From assembly GCF_036588685.1 (NCBI RefSeq), contig NC_086374.1, forward strand, positions 27,830,886 through 27,894,885: DNA of 64,000 nucleotides. The letters run 5' to 3'. Shown in pieces: positions 11,494-25,300 of the stretch; the first letter of the stretch is position 1; each line of letters opens with the position of its first letter. The position numbers were made by a program, and so were the translations under genes. Origin of the DNA: Mytilus trossulus. Its lineage: Eukaryota > Mollusca > Bivalvia > Mytilida > Mytilidae. A model generated the notes under the pieces. That model was not told the origin of the DNA and made no database searches. It saw only the letters and a list, made by a program, of their open reading frames with translations.

Positions 11494-12390
11494 TTAATTT
11501 TTAACTGAAATAGTTTTCCAAACTTTAGTATGTTCATCTGTGCAAGAAAAAGTGTCAAAATATTGTGCTCGAAAATTTGCCATAGAACTACACTGCAAAA
11601 TGTTGCGAAATTCATCACTAATGTTACAATGACATAAATTACAATATCTTAAGTTACGTTCAATTTTATTCCATCTACCAGTTTCGATGGGTAACTTGTG
11701 GATACCCGTTCCAGATCTACAATATGTTATTCTATCTGTATCACTTAAAATATTCAGATATTCCTCAAATTTAAAATTTTGTTGAAAGAATTTGTAGGCT
11801 GAACCTTTTGATGAACAGTCAATATCAGCTCTCCAATTTTGTTGAAACTGACCAAAGAACTTTTGTTTTAAACTTATACCCAACCATTCAGAATTAAAAT
11901 TTCCTTGTGACAACCATATATTACTATATCCACATTTATCTAATGTATTTGTAATGTATTTCAATCTGACCTAAATATGTTGTCAGAATTCTTCAACAGC
12001 ATGTACTAGTATCTGTATAATATTTTACCAATCCTGTTTTCATCCCCATTTACCATTTTTGACCAAAAATTAACCATGCGCAGCTGTGTATATAAAGACA
12101 TTTGATAAATGCCATGTTCATCATACATCATAAAATTAGGTGTCGACTTCTTCAGGTTTAATAATGGTTTACAAAAAGTGCACTCTTTCTATAATATCAG
12201 TATTGCTGAAACCCCAAATCTCACACCCATATAGGAGAATTCTTCACAATTTTATCAAATACATCATATTGTAATTTCACTGTCAAGTTTTTTCAATACT
12301 TCATACATTGCTTTATTTGCTTTGCTAACTAAAATTTTCTTAGCACTCATAAATCTGCACAGTCACTCTGCTCATCTATGATTGTGATTG
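11494..12390 (-). pseudogene. LINE (non-LTR retrotransposon) C-terminal fragment
   Basis: An open frame at 11964-11494 encodes YCRSGTGIHKLPIETGRWNK followed by RYCNLCHCNISDEFRNILQC, the Arg/His plus Cys-x2-Cys...Cys tail of a LINE polymerase. Upstream on the same strand (12390-11965), broken frames still read like the preceding segment (YGCEIWGFSNT-type), with stops and frameshifts. It is 5'-truncated and decayed, and lies between the receptor and gene A. Confidence 0.7.
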
Positions 12391-13316
12391 GATTTACGCC
12401 CTTCCCTTTGCTTCCTTTTGCTTATGTCAATCTGCTCATTCGCTGTAATGCCATTTTAAAGAAGTTTAATAATTCTTTTCTTGTCTTGGACGAAGTTAGT
12501 ATCATGTTTAATTATTTGAGGCACATGCGACAGACGCATTGCAGATAATGAGGGCCAATGGCTTTCTGTATTGCTAATCAAAATACTAATAAATAGAAGT
12601 CTAGAACTTGAATTGGTTATTTATGAGATTCATTCCTTTATTCAGTTTTGTTAAAATAATTTTGTAGTTTCCAGAAAATAATGGTCCGTGGACACAGTTA
12701 TCTACCTCCGATGATTGTTATCAAAATGCAGTTCCCTTTTAATTCAGAGGTTTTAATTGGTCGGTAAATAAAGTGATTTCCTCTTCTCTGACTTTATTCT
12801 TATGATTGTCCTTATATTTGGGGTTACAAGGAGTGAATGAACTCATGGTTGTATAGAACAAATTTCCTTATATTGAAAGCGCAATTTATTTTAAGATGGA
12901 AAACTATCATTACTTCAATACTTTTCGATACTTGTCTTTCTATAGTCTTTGCTAGTTATACTTGCTAGAGTTTTTACTGCTTAATTGAAGTGACTGAAAG
13001 AAATGGAACTGCAAGTTTTATTTTGTGATTAATCCTATAATTTTCAAAAGATCCGTTTGTTTATCACAATGATTTGTCAATAAAAGTCATATGCCGAACT
13101 CAACAGTAAGCATATATACGACAAGTAGATCTTTGAATACTATTTATCAGAAGGACAAAAACTTTGCAAGGCAAAACATAAAAATAACACGGAAATTATT
13201 TATAAACGTAAAACAAAGAATACAAAACAAAAATGGATGAAATAATCAGAATATTAAAGACATTTAGCAAATAATGTCAAGCCAATGTTCTTCGTGATAT
13301 CGAGTGCACGTAATAC
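12391..13316. other. spacer between LINE remnant and gene A 3' end
   Basis: No gene is seen. It should contain the 3' untranslated region of gene A; no canonical AATAAA on the minus strand close to the stop was evident. Confidence 0.5.
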
Positions 13317-16300
13317 CTAACACCAGCCAGGTGTCCAATATCCACCATAATTACTAGGTGCACTCTTCTGGTCGTTTCCTGGATAATCGGCAGGTACCAT
13401 ATCCTTCTTGTATTCCTCCATTCGCGAGTTTAGCTTTTTATATACTTCTCTTTCTTTCCAAAACAAATTGTTATGTTCATTAGGATCATCTATAAAGTAA
13501 ATAAGTTATATCTGATTAAACTTTACGTCTGATAATTTTGGCATTTGCTTATACTTAAGGTGAACATAAGTTATTAAAAAAAATAGAAATTAAAAAAATA
13601 TAAAAAATGACATCTGTTTGGTTTATAAAAAAAGGAATCTATCGATTTATCAAGAGCATGCATTTTCATTTTAATTGCTCTGCATTAGTTCGAAACACAT
13701 AGAAATGAGGAAACTTGATTGAATCGAGCATGCATATTTATACCGTCAGTTAGGACATACATAAATCAATGTTAAAAAAACACATACCTTTAAGATTATA
13801 CAGCTGTGGAACTAAGGGAATTTCGTTAAATTGATCTGTATCTAGAATTGATTCATCTTCCGGTGGAGGATACCATCCATGATAAAGTCCGGGGTTACCC
13901 TCAATCAGTTTATAGTCACCCATTCTAAAAAAGGAAACAGAAAAAGACAGGTGAAAAGTTGTAAGTACATGTATTGAGAGAAAATGAAAGCCATGTATAG
14001 TCTGTCTTGTATTTCAAGGGTTCACAATAGTTGGTTTGGAAGAACAAAGAAAATGTAATATCATCATTTATTCTTTTTTTATCTTTTTTTCCACATTCGG
14101 ATATTTGGAATATAACTAAAAGATTACATGATAAAGCAAGGACTATACCTGGAAGCATGTTGTAAGTACAGAGTAACAAAGTGTTACCCAATACTTCCTC
14201 AGGAACCAACATAGACAGACACAAGAATGTGTCCTCAGTACACGGATGTCCCATTCGCACTATCATTTTCTATGTTCAGTGGACCGTTAAAATGGGATAA
14301 AGTTTATAATTTTGCATTAAATTTGAAAGATCAAATCATCATAGGAAACATGTTTATTAAGTTTCAGGGTGATTGGACTTCAACTTAATCAAAAACTACC
14401 TCTACCATAAACTTTAACCTGAATCGGGACAAACCAAAACCCATAAATGGGGCATAAAACATACTAATTAAGCTAAATGTAGCTTGAGGACGAATGCCTG
14501 ATATGTTTTCTTTCCAATATTCCATTCATCCTAAAAATTCAGCCAAGGATTTACTTGACCCTGTCTCTTTGCCAGCTTTGGAACAAATATGCCCAATAAA
14601 ACAAATTAAATATTTTAAAACTTATATTTAATTTCAATCGTTTAACTCTATCATATGTTATGATTGCTTCATCCAGAAAATTAATTAACTGCAAAACTAA
14701 GGATGATAAAAGTTATATTTTGATCTATTAAATCAAAATGAACTGTTATCACAGAATTATATTTCACCTTATTTTTATTTTGCAAATGCAAATGTTAAAA
14801 TCAAAATAGCTATACTTTAACATGTAAAGAACGACATGAAAAAAATCTATTAGGATAAAAAAAGAAAAACTTTATTCCATAAGTTTGGGGATGGCGGATA
14901 AAAAATGCTGCAAGTTTTGTTAATTTGACACCGATTTTACATAATATCCATATCGATCAATCAATTTTCCCCAAACTAAGTTAGGAGGGAGGTGGGGTGG
15001 GGGAGTCGGTGAAAAACTATGTTTTTTGTCTTCAACAATGAACTTTTGATATTGTCTCTAAGTTATGCAGATATTCAATAAACCGTGACTGAAGGTACAG
15101 GGCTGAACAATCTTCATGGTAGTGATATTTGCTAATGCTAATACAACTGCATAAAACATAACATTGACATTTCAAAAGTTATTTTTAGATAAAATAAACC
15201 CTGATATATGCAAATTAGGATGTTTGTAAATATTACATTGTCAGTGAACCATACAATACCTTATGGCTGCATGTCCTGTTAATTCGGGCGTTTTGTCGTC
15301 TAGATTGTATATAAATTCTGTTCGTTTCGAAGGGTTGTTATTTTGAAGACTATCCCACATGTCAATTCCATCAATAGAACTGACTGAAGAAAAACAAATA
15401 CAAATCAACATTCTTTTAACTGCTTGATGTTAACTCTCTTTATTTATAGTAGAGTAATGTCTAATGTAATTGGTTTAGTAGGTGGAAATTACAAATAAAT
15501 GATATCAACCGAGCATTTAGTCCTGGTATCTATGAGGAGTTTATTCATATCCAATTCACGGTACTTTTACGTCTATGTAAATTTTTATTTTTCGGTCTCA
15601 CTCACTTTTATACTATGAAATCGGAATGACTCTTTTGTAATTATATGTAAAAATTAATTTGTATACTACACACCTTGTTTTCAAATTATCCTATCCGTCC
15701 TGAATGTTCATGTTATGTTTAATTTTATAAAATTACTTCATACAAATTGTTTTTTTTTTCAATTGTCATCTTCTAATAATGTATGTAAAGCAATTTGTCC
15801 CGATATTGCATGTTCTTACCCTGTTTTACCCCAGCCACAGACAAAATTGTTGGCATCCAATCAACTGCATGCATTAATCTACAAAATATAGTTATTGTCG
15901 GTAAGATATTTCACAATTGTGGATACGCTTTAATTGTAAAAAAAGCGGATTTCATATGAACGTTATCATACCTCCAGACCCTACATTTGCAGGGCAAACC
16001 CTACATTTGCAAGGCAAAATGTATGTCTCTATTCACCCTACCTTTATCTATATATAGATACTAGTGGTAGTCCAAATTTCATACATTTCGCTCCAGATAA
16101 CCAACTCTAAAAATCTACCTTTTATATCAGATTCATTGTTGATTTCTCATCCTGAATATGCATAAAAAGTAAAATCACAAAAATACTGAACTCTATGGAA
16201 AATTTAAAACGAAAGTCCCCAATCAAATGGCAAATTCAAATGATTTAACACATCAAGCGAATGGACAACAACTGTCAGATTCCTGACTTGGTAGAGGCAT

Positions 16301-19300
16301 TTTTAAAATCTTTCATTCGTGATCATTATCTAAATCTTTTTAAAAGTACATTTTTGAAAACGATTCTTCAATTTTGGGTTGAAATTTTTTCCGATAACAC
16401 GTTCACAAAATGATAAAATGAGTTGGTTATTTCTTTAATTTAAAAATAATAAGTGCATTTTTTCTTTCTTTTTTTTTCCTCATTATTTTGAAAACGGTGT
16501 CTGTTTATGTCTCACCCTTTATATGTAGTACCAGGATTTTTTATTCCTTTGCCAGACACAAAAGCTGAAGCTCTAGTGCCTCCTTCATACACTGAAATCT
16601 TCGATCCTCTCAAAGGATAATTGTTGCCAAAAAACTGAGGCCAGCCACCATTCTACAAAAAAGTTTTAGATTTAGCAGATATACAATATCAACTCTACAA
16701 ACATTCAATTTGTGAAAATATGTAGTGATGTCAACTACCTATTGACATAGTGAATAAAAAAGAACTACTAAATAAAACTAATGTAGTATCGATTTCAGTT
16801 TTTCTACATAAATACTCTTCCTGAGGAGTATTTGTCAGCTGCAAACTTCTACGTCCTGGCTGTATATTGAGGACTTGATAACTTTGATAGACTTCTAGTC
16901 TAAATGCCACCATGATGTTAAAATGATAGTTGGTAAGATAATTTCGTTACCGTTGTTGTAGTTGCCTAATACGATTTGGACGCATGCAAATATTAAACGT
17001 GTTGTTTTCCGTGTTTTACATAACTGATTCGATACCTCTGCTGGTAAACTACCAGTCCCCGAGGATATCATCAGCTCAGTAGTCAATACTTCGGTACTGA
17101 CAAAATTGATAACAAACCTATCTAAAATTGTTCGTTTATAAATTTTCAAATTAAAAAGAAATTAAGGTTTCAACTCCCTCAGGCAAAGTTGTTCTTAGAT
17201 TAATTTGGCTATTTTGTTATAGGTATTTTTGTTATATAGCTCTTCATCTGTTTCGGTACCTATAACTCCCTCGGATTTCAAATGTTTTGCTTTGAGCGTT
17301 CCAGATGAAGGTAAATTCAGAAATGCGCTTCTGACGCATGAAACTATGAAACGTGTTGTTTTCAATTCATTACATCACTTGGTCGATACATCTGCTGGTG
17401 GACTATCAGTCCCCGAGGGTATCAATATATTTATAACAGATCCATAATATATTGAAGGCCGTACATTGACCTATAATGGTTTACTTTCATAAATTGTTGT
17501 TTCGATGGACAGGAGAGTTGCGTCATTGGCACTCACACCATATCTTCCTATATTACTATCTACTGTCTAAAATTGTCAGCTTATACAATTTTAAATTATA
17601 AACAAAGGTTTCATCTTCCTCAGGCAAAGTCGAGCTTAGATTAATTTGACTATTTGTTTTTTGCATTTTTGTCATATAGCTCTGCAACTGCTTCGGTACT
17701 TATACTTCCCTCGGATTTCAAATATTTGGCTCTGGGCGTTTCTGATAAAGGGTAACCCAGAAAAGCGCTTCTGACTCTGACGCATAAAACTATTAAATGG
17801 TTTTTTTATTTTAATTTTAAATGGAATGCATTGACGTCTTAAATATCATGAGATTATGGTGACACAGTGACAGGACATTCTTAATATATCAGAACTTTGC
17901 TCTCATCCCATAAAAATTTACTGGCCCTATATATTTGGTGTAAGTTCACTACCACACTTTCCATATGGTATTCATTGACCCCATATATATCGTATTAAGT
18001 CACCATCATGCTATGTTACTAGAACTAGCAAGAAGATTCTGTATTCCGAGAAGGTTTTAAAACAGATTCATATCAATATAAATATCGGCAAGTAAGGCTG
18101 CAAATTCATTGGATTACCGACAATTTTTCAACTGTCAATCCATCAAATTCGACAAAGATATCTTGATGTGGGTGTTACTCACATCGGATGTAAATATAAT
18201 CAGTGTGTTGTCAAAAAGACCAGCTTGTTTGAGAGATTCAGTAAGATTGCCTATGGCATCATCTAATGCTGTTACCATGCCTGTAAATATAAGTGAAATG
18301 TTTAATACACAGAAACTTACTGCTAATTGATTTAAGTATACTCAAAACAAATGTATTTACTCTGGTTTCTACTGTTAGTGTTAAGTAACTGATTGATATA
18401 GTAGAAAATCCAGGTTTATTTTATACGCTACTGGAATTAACTCTTGTGTTGTTTAGTCATAATGTTTTCTTACTGAAAATCTCAGCAAAGTTAGAGAAAG
18501 TTGTTCAGAAGTCATGAGATAATTCCTTGGAAAATATATGGATCACGTTAATTATATATTATTACATATTGTATTAGACATATGATAAGCAACATTACTA
18601 AAGCAACATTCCGCTATATAGATGATGTCCTTTCAGTAAAAAAAATCAAAATTTGGTTGAGCGCATCCCAATTCCTCCAAACTTGAAATACAAGATACAT
18701 TATACCGGTATCGAAATTGACAATTATTGTCGGTTAAGAACATAACTTTACTACAAAAGAGATGATTAAAGGTTCCCAATTGTGAACTTTCCTTTGTTTT
18801 GTAGCAATATATCAGCAGCATCTGTATATGCAGTGTTATGAGTTTACATAATGTCCCAAAGCTTTTATTTTATATCATGATTTCCTTAGTAGAGGATATC
18901 TGCTAACAAGGAGACTCTTGACACAAGAGTCATAAGGAGTGAAGACAGAATTCAAATCAGTCCTGCAGACTCCACATCCAATTGGATCAACGCTATATAT
19001 TCAATTCGTTTCTCAGTTGACAACAGAAATGTCCAATTTGCAGTAATCACAATCCCGTCTTCTTTTCATCGAATGTGATCTACCGAATTGAATTTGTCAC
19101 AGGGTTTGGTCTAAAGGAGCAACACTTTGTATATTAAGTATTTTTAGTTAGTAAGTTTTGTGTGCCCAACTTTACAAAGTAGCAAACAGTAGTGTAACAG
19201 TTGTTATTAGAATACAGTACTATAATACTTAGTAGTTAAGTTGAGTTATATGAATTTTTTGATTACATCTTTTGCTCCAATTCATTTTTCGAATTTGTGT

Positions 19301-22300
19301 TAGTATTCGTCCTCTGTTTGTTAATGTCAGATTGTCATTTGCTGAAACAATCTTACTTGTTATTGTCAAATTAGCAGATGTGCTTGTCCCGTGTGCTATA
19401 GTTATTTGATAAAATCCATATTAAGAAAAAGACCAGCGTGTAAAGTATTTATCCTTACCTAAATATTTCCTTCTGCCTTCATTTTTAATCCAACTGTATT
19501 TATCTTCGTACGACTTAGGAACCTACAACCAGAATATATTTTCCCCTTTAAGTATATGATAAGTCTTTATGATGCTAAGATATCTTTCTCTAGCTTCTTA
19601 AGATCTGCTCTATTGATAAATGTGTAATTGATGTTAAAATTTCACTCGTTTCTAGTCAGTTGAATATCACTGACAGACCCTACATATATTTGTTCCGCTT
19701 TTTATCGGAAAGTCAAGATTTTTGTTTTTAATATAATATTTCAGCCTGTAATACTTTGTGTTTATAGATTTAATATTTAAGTATAGTTTTCTAGATAATC
19801 ACTCTAGAGATTTTTAATGTCTAAAATATGTAAAACTCTAACTGATTTTCACATCTATACCATAGTCAAATATTAATCCTTAGCCAATCATATAAACCTG
19901 TTTTTTTTTAGGGTGAACACTGTGCCTAGTCTTAAATAGTAGCTTATATGAAGTCAAGCATTTTACCAAGCGTTGGATTTCAAATATTTTGGCCTCGAAC
20001 ATTATTGAAAAGACTTGATTGTTGAAATGCGCATCTGGTGCAGAAAATTGTTAACGTTATTTTATATCTGCATACTATTTGAAAAAATGTGTCCAATGCT
20101 ATGGGTTATGCAGTCCTAAACAAATTCGTTTGGATTATAAATTTGAATTAATTTGTTCTTTCATATTAAAGAAAAATAAATAACAGATACTAAACAAAAA
20201 TATGAAAAAAACTCGCACAGACTACGATGAGTAACCCAAACTGAATTTATAGCTGTTTGTTGACATCAACATCATGATTCAAGTAAATTATAAACGAATA
20301 ATACATGTATATCGCTTTGTGTTATCTGTACACATGTATTTGGAGAGTGAAAAAAGTCGACTACACGACAAATTCTATTATAAGTAACCCTAGTTTATCA
20401 AATCAAGAGGTCTTAATGCATCAAAAATGGCATTAGCATTATCAGATGTTGGCCATCATTAATGTTTGCAGTTTAAGAACAGTGCTGTGATTAATTAAAT
20501 TGAATCCAAGTTTGCCTAATTCACTTAAAAAGTAATTTATAATCAATAGTGCATAGATGAACGTTAACCTGAACATCTTCTGTCCGTCGATAAGACTATT
20601 AGTGAGAACCTTGTAAGTTATCACGTGAGATGTATATTTACCGCAACCTATAAAAAGAAGATGTGGTATGATTGACAATAAGACAACTGTCCACAAGAGA
20701 CCAAAATGACACAGACTTTAACAACTATAGATCACTGTACGGCCTTCAACAATGAACAAATCACATACCGCATAGTCAGATATAAAAGGTCCGATAAGAC
20801 AATGTAAAACAATTCAAACGAGATAACGAATAGCCTTATTCATATAAAACAAAAGACGAAAAACAAATATGTTACAAATAAACAGACGACAACCACTGAA
20901 TTACAGGCTCCTGACTTGGGAAAGGCACATACATAATTAATGTGGAGGGGTTAAACATGTTAGCGGGATTCCAACCCTCTCCTAACCTGAGATAGTGGTA
21001 TAACAGGTCAACATAAGAACGAACTATAAAAATCAGTTGAAAAAGGCTTTACTCATCAGATGGACAAAAATACAAGTAGACGTGGCCGGGTACTTATACA
21101 TCCCGACACAAAAAGGCACAAAAACAGATCTGAGAGTACTCACAGTTATCTAACAGCTAGTTCAAAGCCGTTAACAAGTAATAAAAAATCATGCATCTAA
21201 GACTAAACTATCAATCTGTTCACATCCAACATCCAATTGATTTAAGGTAAAGACGTCATAAACAGCCAGAGAAAAACATGACCTTGGGCAATGCCAAGTT
21301 ACAGGTATCGAAAGATTGCAGATCCATGAATATGTATATGTATATGACATATTAGTAATATTGAGTTAGCTTTTAATTTACTGATAAAAAAATCAATATT
21401 TTTACCAATAAAAACAATATTCCATGATTTTATTACTGTGTTATATAGGTAGCCTTTTAGAATAAGTTTAATTAAAGGAGCGACAAGTTTACATGGATGG
21501 TTTCTAAATTTCCGGGCACGGTTAACAACATTTCCGTAAAAATGAGGATGTGCTATTCCGTTTGAAATAAGCTTTTTACAGGTACAACCAAACTTCAAAA
21601 TCAAATCTGAATATCTATGGAAAATTTAGTAAAGGTTTTAAGTAATTTATGGTAACGATATGTTTAATAGTTTACCAGTAATACATCGGTTGCGTTCGTT
21701 AAAATCAAAAACGTCACAACAGACCAAGCATAGCAAACGATCTGTGAAATATAAACACCGTAGGATGATGCCAAAGGAACATCACCATCTAAAAATGAAA
21801 AATTAACAATAGGGAACAAAACATCGTCTCTTTTGTCGTAAATTCTAGTGGGGAGTTTCCCGTTTTAAACCGAAATATCTAAATCCAGGAGAGGACAGTT
21901 AGTACCGAATAAATTTAATCTACTTAAAGAAAGTTCCTTGGGGTAAATTCCAGCAGTATATTGAGAAAAAAAGCCTGATTATCCTCTTTGAGTGAAAGAT
22001 TCCGTAATGGATGTGATTGTTTGCAAATTATCTTAACATAAAACGCCTTCAATTTAATTGTTTTATTGTTTTTATTACTTCGTTACGAGTATACAAAGCA
22101 AAGTTTGCTTGATGTTAAGCATCAATGATGTTAAGCATCAACAAAAAATCAATTAATTACATAAAAAAATGTAAAACAAAACTAGCGTTATCTACAAATC
22201 CAGTTTTAGTGTTTATCATACTGTTTACTACTTTAAAATCTACGCATATTTTGTTCGTGTTTATGACACTGATGTAATAAGCATACCTCTATTGGTTCAT

Positions 22301-25300
22301 GCACAGATTGGAAAGCATAATACAGAAATAAGGGTTGACTTTTATTGTGCGTTCTCAGTATTTCATCTGCACGCTTTGCGTATTCAAACTAAAATTAAAA
22401 TACAAAAAAAAATGAAAAAATGTCGGATAATATTGAAAGTATACGCTGAGAAATGTAGAACATCCAATTCATTAACATTTTTATGTGACAAATATTGGTT
22501 ATTCACAGATACGTTTATATCTAAAATATTAGATGTTTATCTGACAGAGAGTATGCACTAGAAGATACTGGTAAAAATAAAATAAGAAATTGCAGTGTTA
22601 TTCTGGATAATTCCAGATATCCAGGATGTCTCGCTTTCCGATACTTTCGCTGCAGGCAAGAGAAAAATAGATTGCCAACAAGACAAAGCATTTACAGTGA
22701 AAATCGGAGCCTTTTAGTTATGATTTAGATATATACCTCACATCTGAAAGATAAAACAAAATGAATGCTCATAAACTGTTGAAGATGTCTGCATCAATCA
22801 CATGCTTCTTTGTAAAACCTACTTTATGATATGAGATTTTTTATATGCAATGAAAAGGGCATTATTCCAAAATCTTAGGACACTTCATATAGTAAAGGTA
22901 AAGTGTTCATATGGTAAAATGCACTTACTGTTGAGTATTCGTTAGGTCTTATTGGCTGTTTATTGTCACGAAAATCGGCACCATTCACTATGTTTGAAAA
23001 ATATTTAAAAAAACATTACATATAAAAGAATATAATCGTTTAATCTGCAATCTTCGTGAAACCCAGAATGAAAATATGGAAATCATCGAATCACTTAAGT
23101 TTTGTAGAGAGAAGAAATGCTTATTATTAGTGCTATCATATCTTATCAATTTTCTTCGTGGAATGAACATTGGCTTTTAAATTTTCGATTTCGATTATCG
23201 ACTTGCTAACATTACAACACCTGCATTACCTATAGGTAACTACTTACAAATAGTATAGTTATAGTAATCAACCTGGCCATTATAGTAGCCATAAAAACTG
23301 TCAAATCCTCGGTATGTTGGGGTACATTCCCATTTACAGAAACCAAGATGCCACCTGTAAAAATTGTCCATGTTGTAGTCAGTAAAACACAAATGTAAAT
23401 GAACTATTGCAGAACCAGAAAACTCTTTGACATCACATGATACATTTGGTTATTTTTTTACAATACATCCCAAAGATATCATAGTGAAACGTAAAAATAT
23501 ACAGATGTCTATACGGTTGTCAAGGTTTTTTAAAGTGTATATAGTCTTAACAATGTCTAATGGTGTTAAGTAAATACTATGATCAACATTATTTCTTTAG
23601 AAATAAACTCATCATAGATACCAGGATTAAAATTTTAAATATTATGCCAGACGCGCGTTTCGTCTCCAAAAGACTCATCAGTGACGCTCGAATAAAAAAA
23701 GTTTAATAGGCCACATACAGTACAAAGTTAAAGAGCATTATGGACCAACAATTCCTTAAAGTTTTGCCAAAGGTAATCTGTTCCTGGGGTATTAAAGCCT
23801 TAGTTTTTCAAAAAGTTAGTTAACAGTTAATTCATAATTATGAACATATCGATGATAACTCGAGTCAACACAGAAGTGCTGACTACTGGTCTGGTGATAC
23901 CCTCGGGGAAATTGATCTCCACCAGCAGCATATTAATTTTGAGTTATTTGGGAGGCTTTTACCGTTTTATTGTTAACCTTATCTAAGTACACATTTTGTA
24001 ATTTATATATTCAGATCTTTTTTTTTTCTAAAACAGGACATTGAAGAAAAAAAATGAATTTCATTCTCAACTTCAGTGTTATATAATTTACATATTATAT
24101 CCTCCACTCGAAGCCCCATGTACATAATTTCAACATAGATACATAAAGATAAATATTAACTTCTTCATATTGTATATTGATTAATAAAAATTGATGCGTA
24201 TCCTCAAAAACTCGAGACGAAGTGATCAAAACCGTTATCCCAAGATGTATATTAAGTGGAAACTCAAATTTCTCCCTGACTTTTACAATTCACATTATAA
24301 TTACTATAACTTGGAAATTTTGCTTACTTTCCAAGCATGTGTGTACTATATCCATTTTCTTTCAGTTTTTGTGGAAGCATCACTTTGTCCATGGCGGCAC
24401 AAGACGGTTGCCCAGGTAACATCGCCAAATGCTACAATAGTTGAAATTGGTTAAAACATACAAGTATTTATTTACAGGTTACTTAAAGGTACATATGAGC
24501 AAATTCAACGGAAACAAGGGGAATGAGTGTACAAATACAAGACTCAAACTCCCTACAAACATTGACAAAACTAAAAATTCTTGTTCTGAATATTATATAT
24601 ACAGTATATTCTTGATTAAAAGTCATTTCAACATAACTAACGATCAATTTTGGTGTTCGAGATCTTATTTGATAAGAACCGCTAATACCAGGTTCTATTT
24701 AAATATCAAACAGCATTTGAAGATAAAAAAACTACCCTAATACAAAAGGACAAAGATTGTAAATGAATGTCTCATTTTTTCATATATTACCTGCTGCCCA
24801 ACTTTAAATGGATACACTCCTGTCATAAACGCAGTTCTTGATCTGAAGGTAGAATAAAATATTTATAAATAATTACAAAAAAATCAAATTAAGGACTACA
24901 ACGGTCTGAGAATGAAACACGGATAAATGACAACACAAGATTAAGATGTGAAAAATATATTACATCTTTATTAACTATTCCCCGAGTTATATCTGATTTG
25001 ATAATATGGACATCTGTTCTTTTTTGTTATGGAAACGAGTCGAATGAATTTGAAGTCCGAAAATCATTCTCTATCATTGTCTAACAGATATCGCAGCAAA
25101 ACCAACATATTCGTTTGAATATGTAAGATCCTAATTAATAAACCCTCAAAGTTAATATATAAATTTATATTCCTACAGGCGACACTTTAGTATCATTGGA
25201 ACAAAACCTGAATTTGGAATTTAGAAATATCTTCGTTGATTTATAAAAATATGTATTTTCATTGTTTTTCGTTTTAGCAAGTATCAAAAGATTTCATGAT

